From: MGBC163016 sp910588905
Lineage (GTDB): Bacteria; Actinomycetota; Coriobacteriia; Coriobacteriales; Eggerthellaceae
Assembly (NCBI GenBank): GCA_948616985.1
Contig: CAPGDO010000020.1
Span: 1-24,275 of the forward strand
Direction: 5' to 3'
DNA length: 24,275 nt
Numbering within the stretch: the stretch's first letter is position 1; each line of letters opens with the position of its first letter. This document shows positions 6,891 to 14,289 of this stretch, in pieces. The translations under genes were made by a program, and so were the position numbers. A model generated the notes under the pieces. That model saw nothing but the letters and a program-made list of their open reading frames with translations. It was not told the origin of the DNA and did no database searches.

Positions 6891-7810
6891 AGGTCCTGAA
6901 CCGCCGGTTCTTCTTTGCTCAGATGCTCTTGCTGGTGCTCGTTGCCATCATCGTCGCCATGCCGAATGCGAAGATCCTTTCGGTCACCTACTATCCTCTG
7001 CTGGTAGCATTGGGCGTGATGGATCTGCTCTATCTCCTGTTATTGATATCGAGGGCTAAGCGCGGGATCGAATCCACGGGGCCGAACGACATCATCGTGT
7101 TCGTCTGGGTGCTCATCGTTCTTTGGGAGCTTGCTTCCACCAAGCTAGCCCTTACGCCTAGCGTCATCGTCCCAACGCCCGAGGAAGTCTTCAACGTCTT
7201 CTATACAAGCTACGACACGCTCTGGGATAACGTGGTGTCCTCGACCACGCTTCTGATGATCGGTTATGTGGGCGGCATCTTCTTCGGTGTGGTGCTCGGC
7301 GTGATCTGCGGTTGGGTTCCCCGATTACGGGAGATGTTCTATCCCATTGCCAATGTCATGGCTCCCATCCCACCTACCGTGTTCGCTCCCTATCTCGTGG
7401 TGCTCATGCCGTCATTCCGAGCGGCTTCAGCTTGCATCATCCTATTAGGTGTGTTCTGGCCGCAGTTCTTGAACATGGTCTTGCGTGTCTCCTCGCTGGA
7501 TCCAAAGCTCATGGATAATGCTCGGGCGCTCTGCGTCACCGGATGGACGATGATAAGGAAGATCATCCTGCCCTATGTCATGCCAGGGGTCTTGCAAGGC
7601 CTGCGCGTTTCGCTCACCACTGCCTTCTTGATGCTCACCTTCGCTGAGATGATCGGGGCCACAGCGGGTATCGGCTTCTATATCACCAATTCGAACATCT
7701 ATGCGAACTATGCAGCTGTCATCGCTGGCATCATCGTTTGCGGCATCGTAGTGACCGTGCTTTCCGCTCTTGCAGCTTGGGTCCAGCGCAGATTCACCGT
7801 CTGGCGCTGA
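6884..7810 (+). CDS. ABC importer permease, NitT/TauT type, with extra N-terminal membrane segments
   Basis: A 308-residue membrane protein. The ATG at 6884 is chosen because GGAGG lies 7 bases upstream; an in-frame ATG at 6845 would add 13 residues lying entirely inside the ATPase gene. The BPD transport domain covers about residues 65-308, and its cytoplasmic EAA loop reads MDNARALCVTGWTMIRK and then ILPYVMPGVLQGLR. The periplasm-facing start SVIVPTPEEVFNVF is typical of TauC/SsuC. Family members usually have about 250 residues and six spans; here two additional hydrophobic spans (about residues 10-27 and 37-54) precede the standard domain. The gene is translationally linked to the ATPase. 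Confidence 0.88.
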   Translation: MVKVLNRRFFFAQMLLLVLVAIIVAMPNAKILSVTYYPLLVALGVMDLLYLLLLISRAKRGIESTGPNDIIVFVWVLIVLWELASTKLALTPSVIVPTPEEVFNVFYTSYDTLWDNVVSSTTLLMIGYVGGIFFGVVLGVICGWVPRLREMFYPIANVMAPIPPTVFAPYLVVLMPSFRAASACIILLGVFWPQFLNMVLRVSSLDPKLMDNARALCVTGWTMIRKIILPYVMPGVLQGLRVSLTTAFLMLTFAEMIGATAGIGFYITNSNIYANYAAVIAGIIVCGIVVTVLSALAAWVQRRFTVWR

Positions 7811-7811
7811 T

Positions 7812-7826
7812 GGTCTCAAAGAGGCC
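7812..7826. terminator. Short hairpin between convergent genes
   Basis: GGTCTC (7812-7817) pairs with GAGGCC (7821-7826), including one G-T wobble, around an AAA loop, in the 19-base gap between the permease stop and the UvrA-like stop. It is short and lacks a clear T-run, so it is a weak candidate for a shared terminator. Confidence 0.25.
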
Positions 7827-7829
7827 GTC

Positions 7830-10436
7830 TTAGCATGATCCAGTGGTCAATCCTCGGGCCAGGTAAGCACCGGTCAAGCTATCGGGGTGCGTGGCCACTT
7901 CGGTAGGGGTGCCGGTTACTACGATGCGGCCGCCCTGTTCGCCGCCGCCAGGTCCCATGTCGATCAAATAGTCGGCGTTGGCCATCATATCCAGGTCATG
8001 TTCGATCACGACCACGGTGGCACCATGCTCTATCAGACGCTGGAGCACGTCTATCAGTGTTGCGACGTCTAAGGGATGCAGCCCGATGGTGGGTTCGTCG
8101 AACACGAAAAGCGCGTCATCTTGATCACGGCGCATCTCGCTGGCTAGCTTCAAGCGCTGGGCTTCGCCACCTGAGAGAGCAGGCGTGGCCTCTCCCAAGG
8201 TGAGATAGCCCAGCCCAAGGCTCTGCAGCGTTCGTAACTTTCCCTGGATGCTCTTGTGGGAAGCTAAGGCTTCGAGCGCCTCATCTACGGTCAGCGAAAG
8301 GATCTCAGGCAGAGACAGCGTACAGACGGTCGCGTCTTCACGATCCTTTCCCTCTATCATCATCTGAAGAGCATAGGCATCTTGGCTGTAGCGGCTGCCT
8401 CGGCAATCAGGGCATGGGATATCCACGTCGGGGAGGAACTGCACGTCCAGAGATATCTGACCGGTGCCATCGCAGGTGGGGCAGCGAAGCGATCCGGTGT
8501 TGTAGGAGAAGTCCCCTGCCTTCAAACCGCGTTCTTTCGCTTCAGGAAGCTTCGCGAAGGCCTTGCGCAGGTCATCTAAGACCCCTGAATAGGTACCCAC
8601 AGTGGAGCGTACGTTCACTCCGATAGGCGTGGCATCTACCAGGTCCACGCGCTGGATATCGGGAGCATCCACGAAGCGCACAGGGTCAGGCAGCTCCTTG
8701 CCTGCGAGCTTCGCCTTCAGCCCGACGACCAGGCTCTCCAAGATCAGGGTGGTCTTGCCCGAACCGGAGACTCCGGTGACAACAGTGAGGCGCCCCTTCG
8801 GGATGCGCACATCCAAGGGGTGCACGGTGTGGATCGGGCCCGTTCTCAAATGGATGGCGCCCCCACTGAATACATGATCTGGGGACACGGGCGTTCGCAC
8901 TCTGACCTTCTTGGCGCCGGAGAGGAACGGGCCGATGCGTGATGATGGGTCTTGCTCGATGGCTGTAACGCTCCCCTGGGCGATGATGCTGCCGCCTTCG
9001 GCACCGCTTCCCGGCCCTATCTCGATGAGGTGGTCGGCGTGGCGTAGCACATCGATGTCGTGGTCCACCATGACCACCGAGTTGCCATCTGAGAGCAGGT
9101 CTTTCATGACGCCCAAGAGCCCCTCCACGTTGGAAGGGTGCAGCCCAATGGAGGGCTCGTCAAGAACGTAGAGCACGCCGGTGGTCCTGCTGCGCACAGC
9201 CCGCGTGAGCGCTACCCGCTGCCGCTCTCCATTAGAGAGCGTTTCGCTGGCGCGGTCAAGGGAGAGGTATCCCAGTCCCAGCTGTTCGAGGCGCTGGATG
9301 GGTTCGGCCATCTCAGTGGTGATGGAATCGGCCATGGGGCGCATATCGGTGGGGAGCCACGGTGCGACGGTGGGGATCCAATCGCGCAGCTCATCCAGCG
9401 TGAGCGCCGTTATCTGGGCGAGGTTCTGTCCGTCTATCGTGCTCGATCGTGCTCTCTCGGATAAGCGCGTGCCGTGACAGGCGGGACAGGAGGATTCTGT
9501 GAGGTACTTGGCTACCCGGGCAAGGCCCTTCTCGTCCTTCGCCTTCGCTAGCGCGTTCTTCACGGAATTCTCAGCGCTATAGAAGGTGAAGTCTAATTCG
9601 GTGGCATGGTCTTTGTTCTTGGGCACGTAGAGGATGTGGCGCTTCTCCATCGGGCCATGGAGCACGATGTCCTTCTCTTCGTCCGTGAGGTCTTTGTAGG
9701 GCACGTTGATGCGAACGTCCATAGCCTCAGCCACCTGGGGCATGAGCGACCACATGAGGTTGCGCCACGGACCAACAGCGCCTTCCTCGAGGGTGAGGTT
9801 CGGGTCGGTGATGAGCGTGGATTCGTCGATAGTGCGGATCACGCCCGTGCCTCCGCATTCGGAGCAGGCTCCACCGCCATTGAATGCCAGGTCCTCCGCG
9901 CTGGGGCCGTAGAACTCGATCCCGCATACGCAGCAGGTGATGGGGCGCTCGATGGCAACATCCAAGCTAGGCGGATTCTGATGTCCGTTGGGGCAACGAT
10001 GGCTTGCCAGGCGGGAGAACATGAGGCGCAGGTGATTCAGCAGTTCGGTGGAGGTGCCGAAGGTGGAGTGCACGCCAGGGATGCCCGGCCGTTGGCGGAG
10101 GGCCAGGGCGGCGGGCACGTAGAGCACTTCGTCTACATCCGCGCGGCCTGTTTGGGAGATGCGACGGCGGGTATAGGTGGAAAGCGCTTCTAGGTAACGT
10201 CGGCTCCCTTCGGCATAGAGCACGCCCAAGGCAAGGGAGCTCTTCCCTGAACCCGAGACCCCCGCGATGCCCACGAGCTGATGGAGGGGGATGCTGACCG
10301 AGATGTCCTTCAGGTTGTGCACCCGCGCACCGCGCACTTGGATGGCGGTGGGCTCAGTGAAGGTGAGCGGGGCAGCTGTCTGGCTGACCTTCGGTTCGCT
10401 CTCATTCGGTCGTTCAGGATGATCGGATCGCGTCAT
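7830..10436 (-). CDS. Class II UvrA-like ABC ATPase (UvrA2) lacking the UvrB-binding domain
   Basis: An 868-residue soluble protein with two ABC ATPase halves. The first Walker A is GVSGSGKSS (residues 59-67) followed by YAEGSRRYLEALSTYTRRR; the second is GVSGSGKTT near residue 548. Both halves have family signatures (LSNGERQR and LSGGEAQRLKLA) and Walker B segments (YVLDEPS and FVFDEPT). Zinc modules are visible as CSECGGTG, CPACHGTR and CPTCDGTG...CPDCRGSR. UvrA1 proteins have about 940 residues; here the sequence passes directly from the first ATPase part (FSRLASHRCPNGHQN) to GACSECGGTG, so the UvrB-interaction insert is missing. That is the hallmark of class II UvrA, linked in other bacteria to DNA damage or drug tolerance (for example DrrC). 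It is divergent from the restriction gene and convergent with the permease. Confidence 0.9.
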   Translation of the reverse strand: MTRSDHPERPNESEPKVSQTAAPLTFTEPTAIQVRGARVHNLKDISVSIPLHQLVGIAGVSGSGKSSLALGVLYAEGSRRYLEALSTYTRRRISQTGRADVDEVLYVPAALALRQRPGIPGVHSTFGTSTELLNHLRLMFSRLASHRCPNGHQNPPSLDVAIERPITCCVCGIEFYGPSAEDLAFNGGGACSECGGTGVIRTIDESTLITDPNLTLEEGAVGPWRNLMWSLMPQVAEAMDVRINVPYKDLTDEEKDIVLHGPMEKRHILYVPKNKDHATELDFTFYSAENSVKNALAKAKDEKGLARVAKYLTESSCPACHGTRLSERARSSTIDGQNLAQITALTLDELRDWIPTVAPWLPTDMRPMADSITTEMAEPIQRLEQLGLGYLSLDRASETLSNGERQRVALTRAVRSRTTGVLYVLDEPSIGLHPSNVEGLLGVMKDLLSDGNSVVMVDHDIDVLRHADHLIEIGPGSGAEGGSIIAQGSVTAIEQDPSSRIGPFLSGAKKVRVRTPVSPDHVFSGGAIHLRTGPIHTVHPLDVRIPKGRLTVVTGVSGSGKTTLILESLVVGLKAKLAGKELPDPVRFVDAPDIQRVDLVDATPIGVNVRSTVGTYSGVLDDLRKAFAKLPEAKERGLKAGDFSYNTGSLRCPTCDGTGQISLDVQFLPDVDIPCPDCRGSRYSQDAYALQMMIEGKDREDATVCTLSLPEILSLTVDEALEALASHKSIQGKLRTLQSLGLGYLTLGEATPALSGGEAQRLKLASEMRRDQDDALFVFDEPTIGLHPLDVATLIDVLQRLIEHGATVVVIEHDLDMMANADYLIDMGPGGGEQGGRIVVTGTPTEVATHPDSLTGAYLARGLTTGSC

Positions 10437-10467
10437 GGCCCTTCCTCGGCTCTTCGAAATGGCTCTA

Positions 10468-10489
10468 GGATACGCTAATGTATCCTAAG
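10468..10489. promoter_or_regulatory. Inverted repeat between divergent uvrA2 and restriction genes
   Basis: Perfect 8-base arms, TAGGATAC (10468-10475) and GTATCCTA (10482-10489), flank GCTAAT in the divergent intergenic region. The repeat overlaps a possible weak promoter for the restriction gene (TTCGAA at 10455 and TAATGT at 10478, 17 bases apart), and a GATC follows at 10491. It is a candidate operator for one or both genes. Confidence 0.45.
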
Positions 10490-10497
10490 ATCATCCG

Positions 10498-12012
10498 ATG
10501 AGATGGTTTGTCGCTGCTATCGTTGATAGGGAGCTTGCGAAGATGGAAGCTATGATGAGATACGACCAAAGCGATCCCGACTCGATCGAGGCCTACGCGA
10601 AGCAGCTCGAGGGCATGACCTTCCGAGAGGTCTTAGACCTCGGGATCGCGCCTGAAGGCGTGTTGCGAGATTATGGCAACGAGCGTTACAAGGGTGGCCT
10701 GGGAACGCTCATCGAAGAGCGCTATTTCGGCTACAAGGCGAACAGCGATCAGGAGCCCGATTTCCCGGAGGCTGGTGTCGAGCTGAAGGCTTCTTGCATG
10801 GACCTTCGCAAAGATGGGAGCTATGCGGCGGGGGAGCGGCTCGTGCTGACGATGATCCCCCTTGATAGACCGATCGAAGATGACCTCTTCTCGTCTCATG
10901 TATGGCGCAAGAGCGAGAAGATCCTGCTGATCTACTATGAGCGCAACAGGTTCCGCGATAAGCATGATCAGATCATCAAGCATGTGAAGATCATCACGCC
11001 GAGCGCTGATGATCTGGCGATCATCAAGGAGGACTACGATAAGATCACCTCTATCGTCAAGGCGGGCAAGGCACAGGAGCTCTCTGAGAGCTTGACCTCG
11101 TATCTGGGGGCTTGCACCAAGGGCGCCTCTGAGGCAACCATGTGGGTGGATCAATACTATCCGCCTCATGACCCGGCAAAGAAGCGGGCTTTCTGCTTCA
11201 AGCGCTCTTACATGGATTACATCCTCCATTCCCAGCTGATCGAGGATATCAGCCCGGCTGAGTCGATCGTCAAAGATGCGGGCGTCCTCGATCATATGAC
11301 CTTCGAAGAGTATGTCCTTTCGCTCATCGGGGCGCATTTCGGCAGGACGGATAGAGAGCTTTGCCAGATGCTTGACATCGCATACATAGGCAATAAGGCT
11401 CAGTGGAGCCAGATAGTCTATGCGCTCTTGGGCGTAAAGGGGGATCGTGCCGAAGAGTTCGAGAAGGCGAACGTATCGGTTCGGACCATCCGGCTGGAGG
11501 AAACGGGTGCGCTCAAAGAATCGCTTTCCCTAGATACGTTCAAGTTCAAGGATATCGTCAAGCAAGAATGGGAGCAGTCGAAGCTCCGAGCATATTTCGA
11601 GGAGACCAGATTCCTGTTCGTCGTCTTTCGAAAGGAAGAAGATGCTGTGCGTCTTGTGAGCGCGAAGTTCTGGTCCATGTCCGTCCAAGATATAGATGGT
11701 CCTCTGCGTGAATGCTGGGAGAAGACGAGGGATACGATCGAAAAGGGCGTGGTGCTGGATATAGAGATCCGAGAGAATGGTTCGGTCAGAGTGACGAACG
11801 ATCTTCCCGGTGCTGGGGAGCCCGGCTCGATCGCTCATGTTCGCCCCCATGCGACGAAGAGAGGCTATCGATTGGAGGATGGTACGGTCATCGGCGATCC
11901 TGAGAGATATGGTGATGAGCTTCCCGATGGTCGCGTGATGACCAAGCAGAGCTTCTGGTTGAATAGAGGCTATGTCTACGAGGTGGTCAGCTTCGATGAC
12001 GGATCTCGTTGA
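10498..12012 (+). CDS. Sau3AI/MutH-type type II restriction endonuclease
   Basis: A 504-residue protein from the ATG at 10498. A second in-frame ATG at 10543 has AGGGAG 9 bases upstream and may be the true start (489 residues). The N-terminal domain contains KGGLGTLIEERYFGYKANSD and then EPDFPEAGVELKAS, with Asp88, Glu95 and Lys97 spaced D-x6-E-x-K, exactly as in the MutH/Sau3AI catalytic triad. Family knowledge: Sau3AI has about 490 residues, two MutH-like domains of which only the first is catalytic, and cuts at GATC. The second half here (residues 270-504) fits a C-terminal DNA-binding/allosteric domain. The next two genes are a cytosine methyltransferase and Vsr, completing a restriction-modification cassette. 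GATC specificity is inferred from the family. The gene itself holds about 25 GATC sites. Confidence 0.88.
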   Translation: MRWFVAAIVDRELAKMEAMMRYDQSDPDSIEAYAKQLEGMTFREVLDLGIAPEGVLRDYGNERYKGGLGTLIEERYFGYKANSDQEPDFPEAGVELKASCMDLRKDGSYAAGERLVLTMIPLDRPIEDDLFSSHVWRKSEKILLIYYERNRFRDKHDQIIKHVKIITPSADDLAIIKEDYDKITSIVKAGKAQELSESLTSYLGACTKGASEATMWVDQYYPPHDPAKKRAFCFKRSYMDYILHSQLIEDISPAESIVKDAGVLDHMTFEEYVLSLIGAHFGRTDRELCQMLDIAYIGNKAQWSQIVYALLGVKGDRAEEFEKANVSVRTIRLEETGALKESLSLDTFKFKDIVKQEWEQSKLRAYFEETRFLFVVFRKEEDAVRLVSAKFWSMSVQDIDGPLRECWEKTRDTIEKGVVLDIEIRENGSVRVTNDLPGAGEPGSIAHVRPHATKRGYRLEDGTVIGDPERYGDELPDGRVMTKQSFWLNRGYVYEVVSFDDGSR

Positions 12013-12052
12013 TCCTTAGAGGAGAAAGCTGCTCACTGACCCATTTCTGGGA

Positions 12053-12095
12053 TTGATCGAGAATGGCGAAATGGATAGAATGATCATAGTGGATC
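12053..12095 (+). promoter_or_regulatory. Candidate promoter of the methyltransferase gene with embedded GATC sites
   Basis: TTGATC (12053-12058) and TAGAAT (12076-12081) are 17 bases apart, matching 4 of 6 and 5 of 6 sigma-70 positions. GATC occurs inside the -35 (12055-12058), directly after the -10 (12082-12085) and at 12092-12095. If the cassette recognises GATC, methylation could tune its own expression. Confidence 0.45.
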
Positions 12096-12126
12096 CGGCA
12101 CAGTAGCTACTAAGGAGAAACGTGCC

Positions 12127-13398
12127 ATGCATACCATCAGTGTTGCCGAGCTCTTCGCCGGCGTTGGCGGGTTTCGCCTTGGCTTGGAAGGTTACGATGA
12201 CCCGAAGGAGCCTGGGTTCGCCAAACCGTCCGCTGGCCCCTTCAAGACCATATGGGCGAATCAATGGGAGCCCCCAGGAAGCCCTGCTAAGCAATTCGCT
12301 TGGCGGTGCTACGAAGAGCGGTTCGGTGCGGACAGCTGCATCAATCGTGATATCAATGAGGTATTGGATGCTCATGAATCCGGCGAACTCGAGATTCCGG
12401 ATGTGGACATGGTCGTAGGAGGCTTCCCCTGCCAAGACTACTCTGTTGCGAAGCCCCTCTCCCAGGCGGGTGGCATAGACGGGAAGAAGGGTGTCCTCTG
12501 GTGGGATATCTATCGCTTCTTGCACCTGAAAGCACCTCGATATGTGCTCTTGGAGAACGTCGATCGGCTGCTCAAGAGCCCAGCCTCTCAGCGAGGACGC
12601 GATTTCGCGATAATGCTGTCTTGCTTTGCTGATCTTGGTTATTCTGTTGAATGGCGCGTGGTGAACAGCGCCGAATATGGCGCTCCGCAACGGCGCAAGC
12701 GCGTATACATCTATGCCGAGCTCGCTGCTTCTGCTTGGGACCTAGAGGAGCGGCTGAAGACGGGTGTCCTGGCTACTGCGCTTCCCGTCCAAGAGGTATC
12801 CAGCTTCTCTCGGGTCGAGATACCTGATGATCCGTACGAGGCTACCCAGTCGTTCAATACCAGGAGCGGAGCGAAGTCTCCTTTCCTGACCGCTGGTGTC
12901 ATGCAAGGTTGCCATGTCCTCACAACAGATGTCCTCGAGGCCTACGAGGGGGAGCGCAAGACGCTGAAGGATGTGATCGTTCCCGAGGAGGAAGTGCCTG
13001 CGGAGTTCTATATCGATGCAGATAGGCTTGAGCGCTGGAGATACCTCAAGGGGGCGAAGAGAGAAGAGCGCATCGACAAGCGCACGGGCTTCAAATACCG
13101 TTATTCCGAGGGCTCTATGGCGTTCCCTGATCTGCTCGAGAACCCTTCTCGTACCATCTTGACGGGTGAGGGCGGTGCTGGGGCCTCGCGCTTCAAGCAT
13201 GTCATCAAGGTGGGGGAGCGCTATCGCAGGCTCGTGCCTGATGAGCTCGATCTGCTCCAGGGGTTCCCCAAGGGATGGACTGATACGAGCATGACCGATG
13301 GCCAGCGTGCTTTCTGCATGGGCAATGCCCTTGTGGTGCAGATTCCTCATGAGATCGGCAAGGTGATCGCCCAGAGGCATGTTGATGGGCAAGCTTGA
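12127..13398 (+). CDS. DNA cytosine-5 methyltransferase (Dcm family) of the restriction-modification cassette
   Basis: A 423-residue enzyme that transfers methyl from SAM to cytosine C5. Motif I is FAGVGGFRLGL (residues 10-20), motif IV is GGFPCQDYS with nucleophile Cys102, motif VI is LLENV (141-145), motif VIII is GAPQRRKRV (185-193), and the C-terminal motifs IX-X include LLQGFPKGW and GNALVVQI. The variable target-recognition region lies at about residues 200-350. AAGGAG stands 9 bases before the ATG. It follows the Sau3AI-like nuclease by 114 bases with its own candidate promoter, and overlaps the Vsr gene at its 3' end. By analogy with M.Sau3AI it should protect GATC by methylating the C (inference from the partner, not from the recognition domain). 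Confidence 0.92.
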   Translation: MHTISVAELFAGVGGFRLGLEGYDDPKEPGFAKPSAGPFKTIWANQWEPPGSPAKQFAWRCYEERFGADSCINRDINEVLDAHESGELEIPDVDMVVGGFPCQDYSVAKPLSQAGGIDGKKGVLWWDIYRFLHLKAPRYVLLENVDRLLKSPASQRGRDFAIMLSCFADLGYSVEWRVVNSAEYGAPQRRKRVYIYAELAASAWDLEERLKTGVLATALPVQEVSSFSRVEIPDDPYEATQSFNTRSGAKSPFLTAGVMQGCHVLTTDVLEAYEGERKTLKDVIVPEEEVPAEFYIDADRLERWRYLKGAKREERIDKRTGFKYRYSEGSMAFPDLLENPSRTILTGEGGAGASRFKHVIKVGERYRRLVPDELDLLQGFPKGWTDTSMTDGQRAFCMGNALVVQIPHEIGKVIAQRHVDGQA

Positions 13399-13897
13399 AT
13401 CAACCTCTCAGCCCAAGAAGGTGCCACGGCCACCTAAGGCTTCTTCTGCAGCAACGACCAAGGTCATGAAGAAGAACAAGCGGTCGAATACGAAACCAGA
13501 GCTGCTCGTGCGGAAGAGGCTCTGGGATGCTGGGCTCAAGGGTTATCGGCTCCAGTGGAAGGTGCCGGGGCGCCCGGATATCGCCTGGCCAGGAAAGAAG
13601 GTAGCCATCTTCGTCAATGGTTGTTTCTGGCATCGGTGTCCTCGATGCAACCTGCCCATCCCGAAGAGCAATGTTGATTATTGGGTGGTCAAATTCGACA
13701 CCAATGTGGAGCGGGATCAGCGTAAGATCAGCCAACTCGAAGAAGCGGGTTGGGCGGTGCATGTGATATGGGAATGCGAGCTCAAGAAGGATACCATCGA
13801 TCGCACCTTCGATGAGCTCCTTCCTGTTCTTGCGAAGGAGCTCGGCAGGGAAAGCCAACCCATCAACGTTGCCCGGGAATCGAGCGCTCCTGTATAA
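13379..13897 (+). CDS. vsr: Very short patch repair (Vsr) mismatch endonuclease
   Basis: A 172-residue protein, or 170 from the in-frame ATG at 13385, which is better spaced from AGAGG at 13373-13377. The core runs from NTKPELLVRKRLWDAGLKG through GRPDIAWPGKKVAIFVNG and CFWHRCPRC to NVERDQRKISQLEEAGW and VIWECEL, matching Vsr closely. The Asp of GRPDI (Asp67) corresponds to the catalytic Asp51 of E. coli Vsr. Family role: nicks next to T in T:G mismatches formed when methylated cytosine deaminates, so repair protects the methylated sites. It overlaps the methyltransferase 3' end by about 20 bases, as expected for a linked vsr. A basic, Pro/Lys-rich tail of about 30 residues precedes the conserved core. 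Confidence 0.92.
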   Translation: MLMGKLESTSQPKKVPRPPKASSAATTKVMKKNKRSNTKPELLVRKRLWDAGLKGYRLQWKVPGRPDIAWPGKKVAIFVNGCFWHRCPRCNLPIPKSNVDYWVVKFDTNVERDQRKISQLEEAGWAVHVIWECELKKDTIDRTFDELLPVLAKELGRESQPINVARESSAPV

Positions 13898-13900
13898 GAG

Positions 13901-13922
13901 AATCGGCCCTGCAGGGCCGATT
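13901..13922. terminator. Perfect 22-base palindromic hairpin after vsr
   Basis: AATCGGCCC (13901-13909) and GGGCCGATT (13914-13922) flank TGCA, so the whole 22 bases are self-complementary. It lies 4 bases after the vsr stop and about 40 bases beyond the stop of the small minus-strand gene. The T-tract is poor on the plus strand and somewhat better on the minus strand (CTCTTATA), so it may terminate both. Confidence 0.55.
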
Positions 13923-13964
13923 GGATTCGATGGAGCCAGCTCGAAAGTTCGAGTATGAAGGATG

Positions 13965-14156
13965 CTAGTTCATGCTGAAGAGATGCTTGAAACCCTTATG
14001 CTCGTGGAGCGGCTTCGCCTCGCGCTTCTGATAGCAGCCCTCGCCATGACCCACAGCTTCCATCACATAGGCAGGTTGACCCGCATCGATGGCTCTGCCA
14101 ACGTGTTGGCCTATCTCCCATGCATTCGCCTTGGCCGCGATCAGGTACGCATTCAT
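13965..14156 (-). CDS. Small protein of unknown function, 63 residues
   Basis: Begins MNAYLIAAKANAWEIGQH and ends KPLHEHKGFKHLFSMN. On the minus strand AGAGAGG lies 6 bases before the ATG at 14156, which favours this start over an in-frame ATG at 14195 that would add 13 residues. It has no signal peptide, membrane span or family motif I recognise. It is His-rich near the end (GHGEG, LHEHKGFKH), with a single Cys. It stands alone between the restriction cassette and the repair/cell-surface operon and points toward the palindromic hairpin. The clean ribosome-binding site and balanced composition support a real gene, but no function can be given. Confidence 0.5.
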   Translation of the reverse strand: MNAYLIAAKANAWEIGQHVGRAIDAGQPAYVMEAVGHGEGCYQKREAKPLHEHKGFKHLFSMN

Positions 14157-14289
14157 GATGATCCTCTCTTTCGATGTAGTGGTGCATTCCCTCATCAGAA
14201 ATGGTGAGTGCGAAGCCTATCAAAACCACGTTGCTGCCCGTAACCTCTCAGGCAGGGCATTTAACATAGATATAACAAACGACTCCGCT

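Noticed and set aside
9606..10193. 195-codon plus-strand frame opposite the UvrA-like gene
   Set aside because: Shadow of the conserved UvrA frame; it contains no motif and no start signal.
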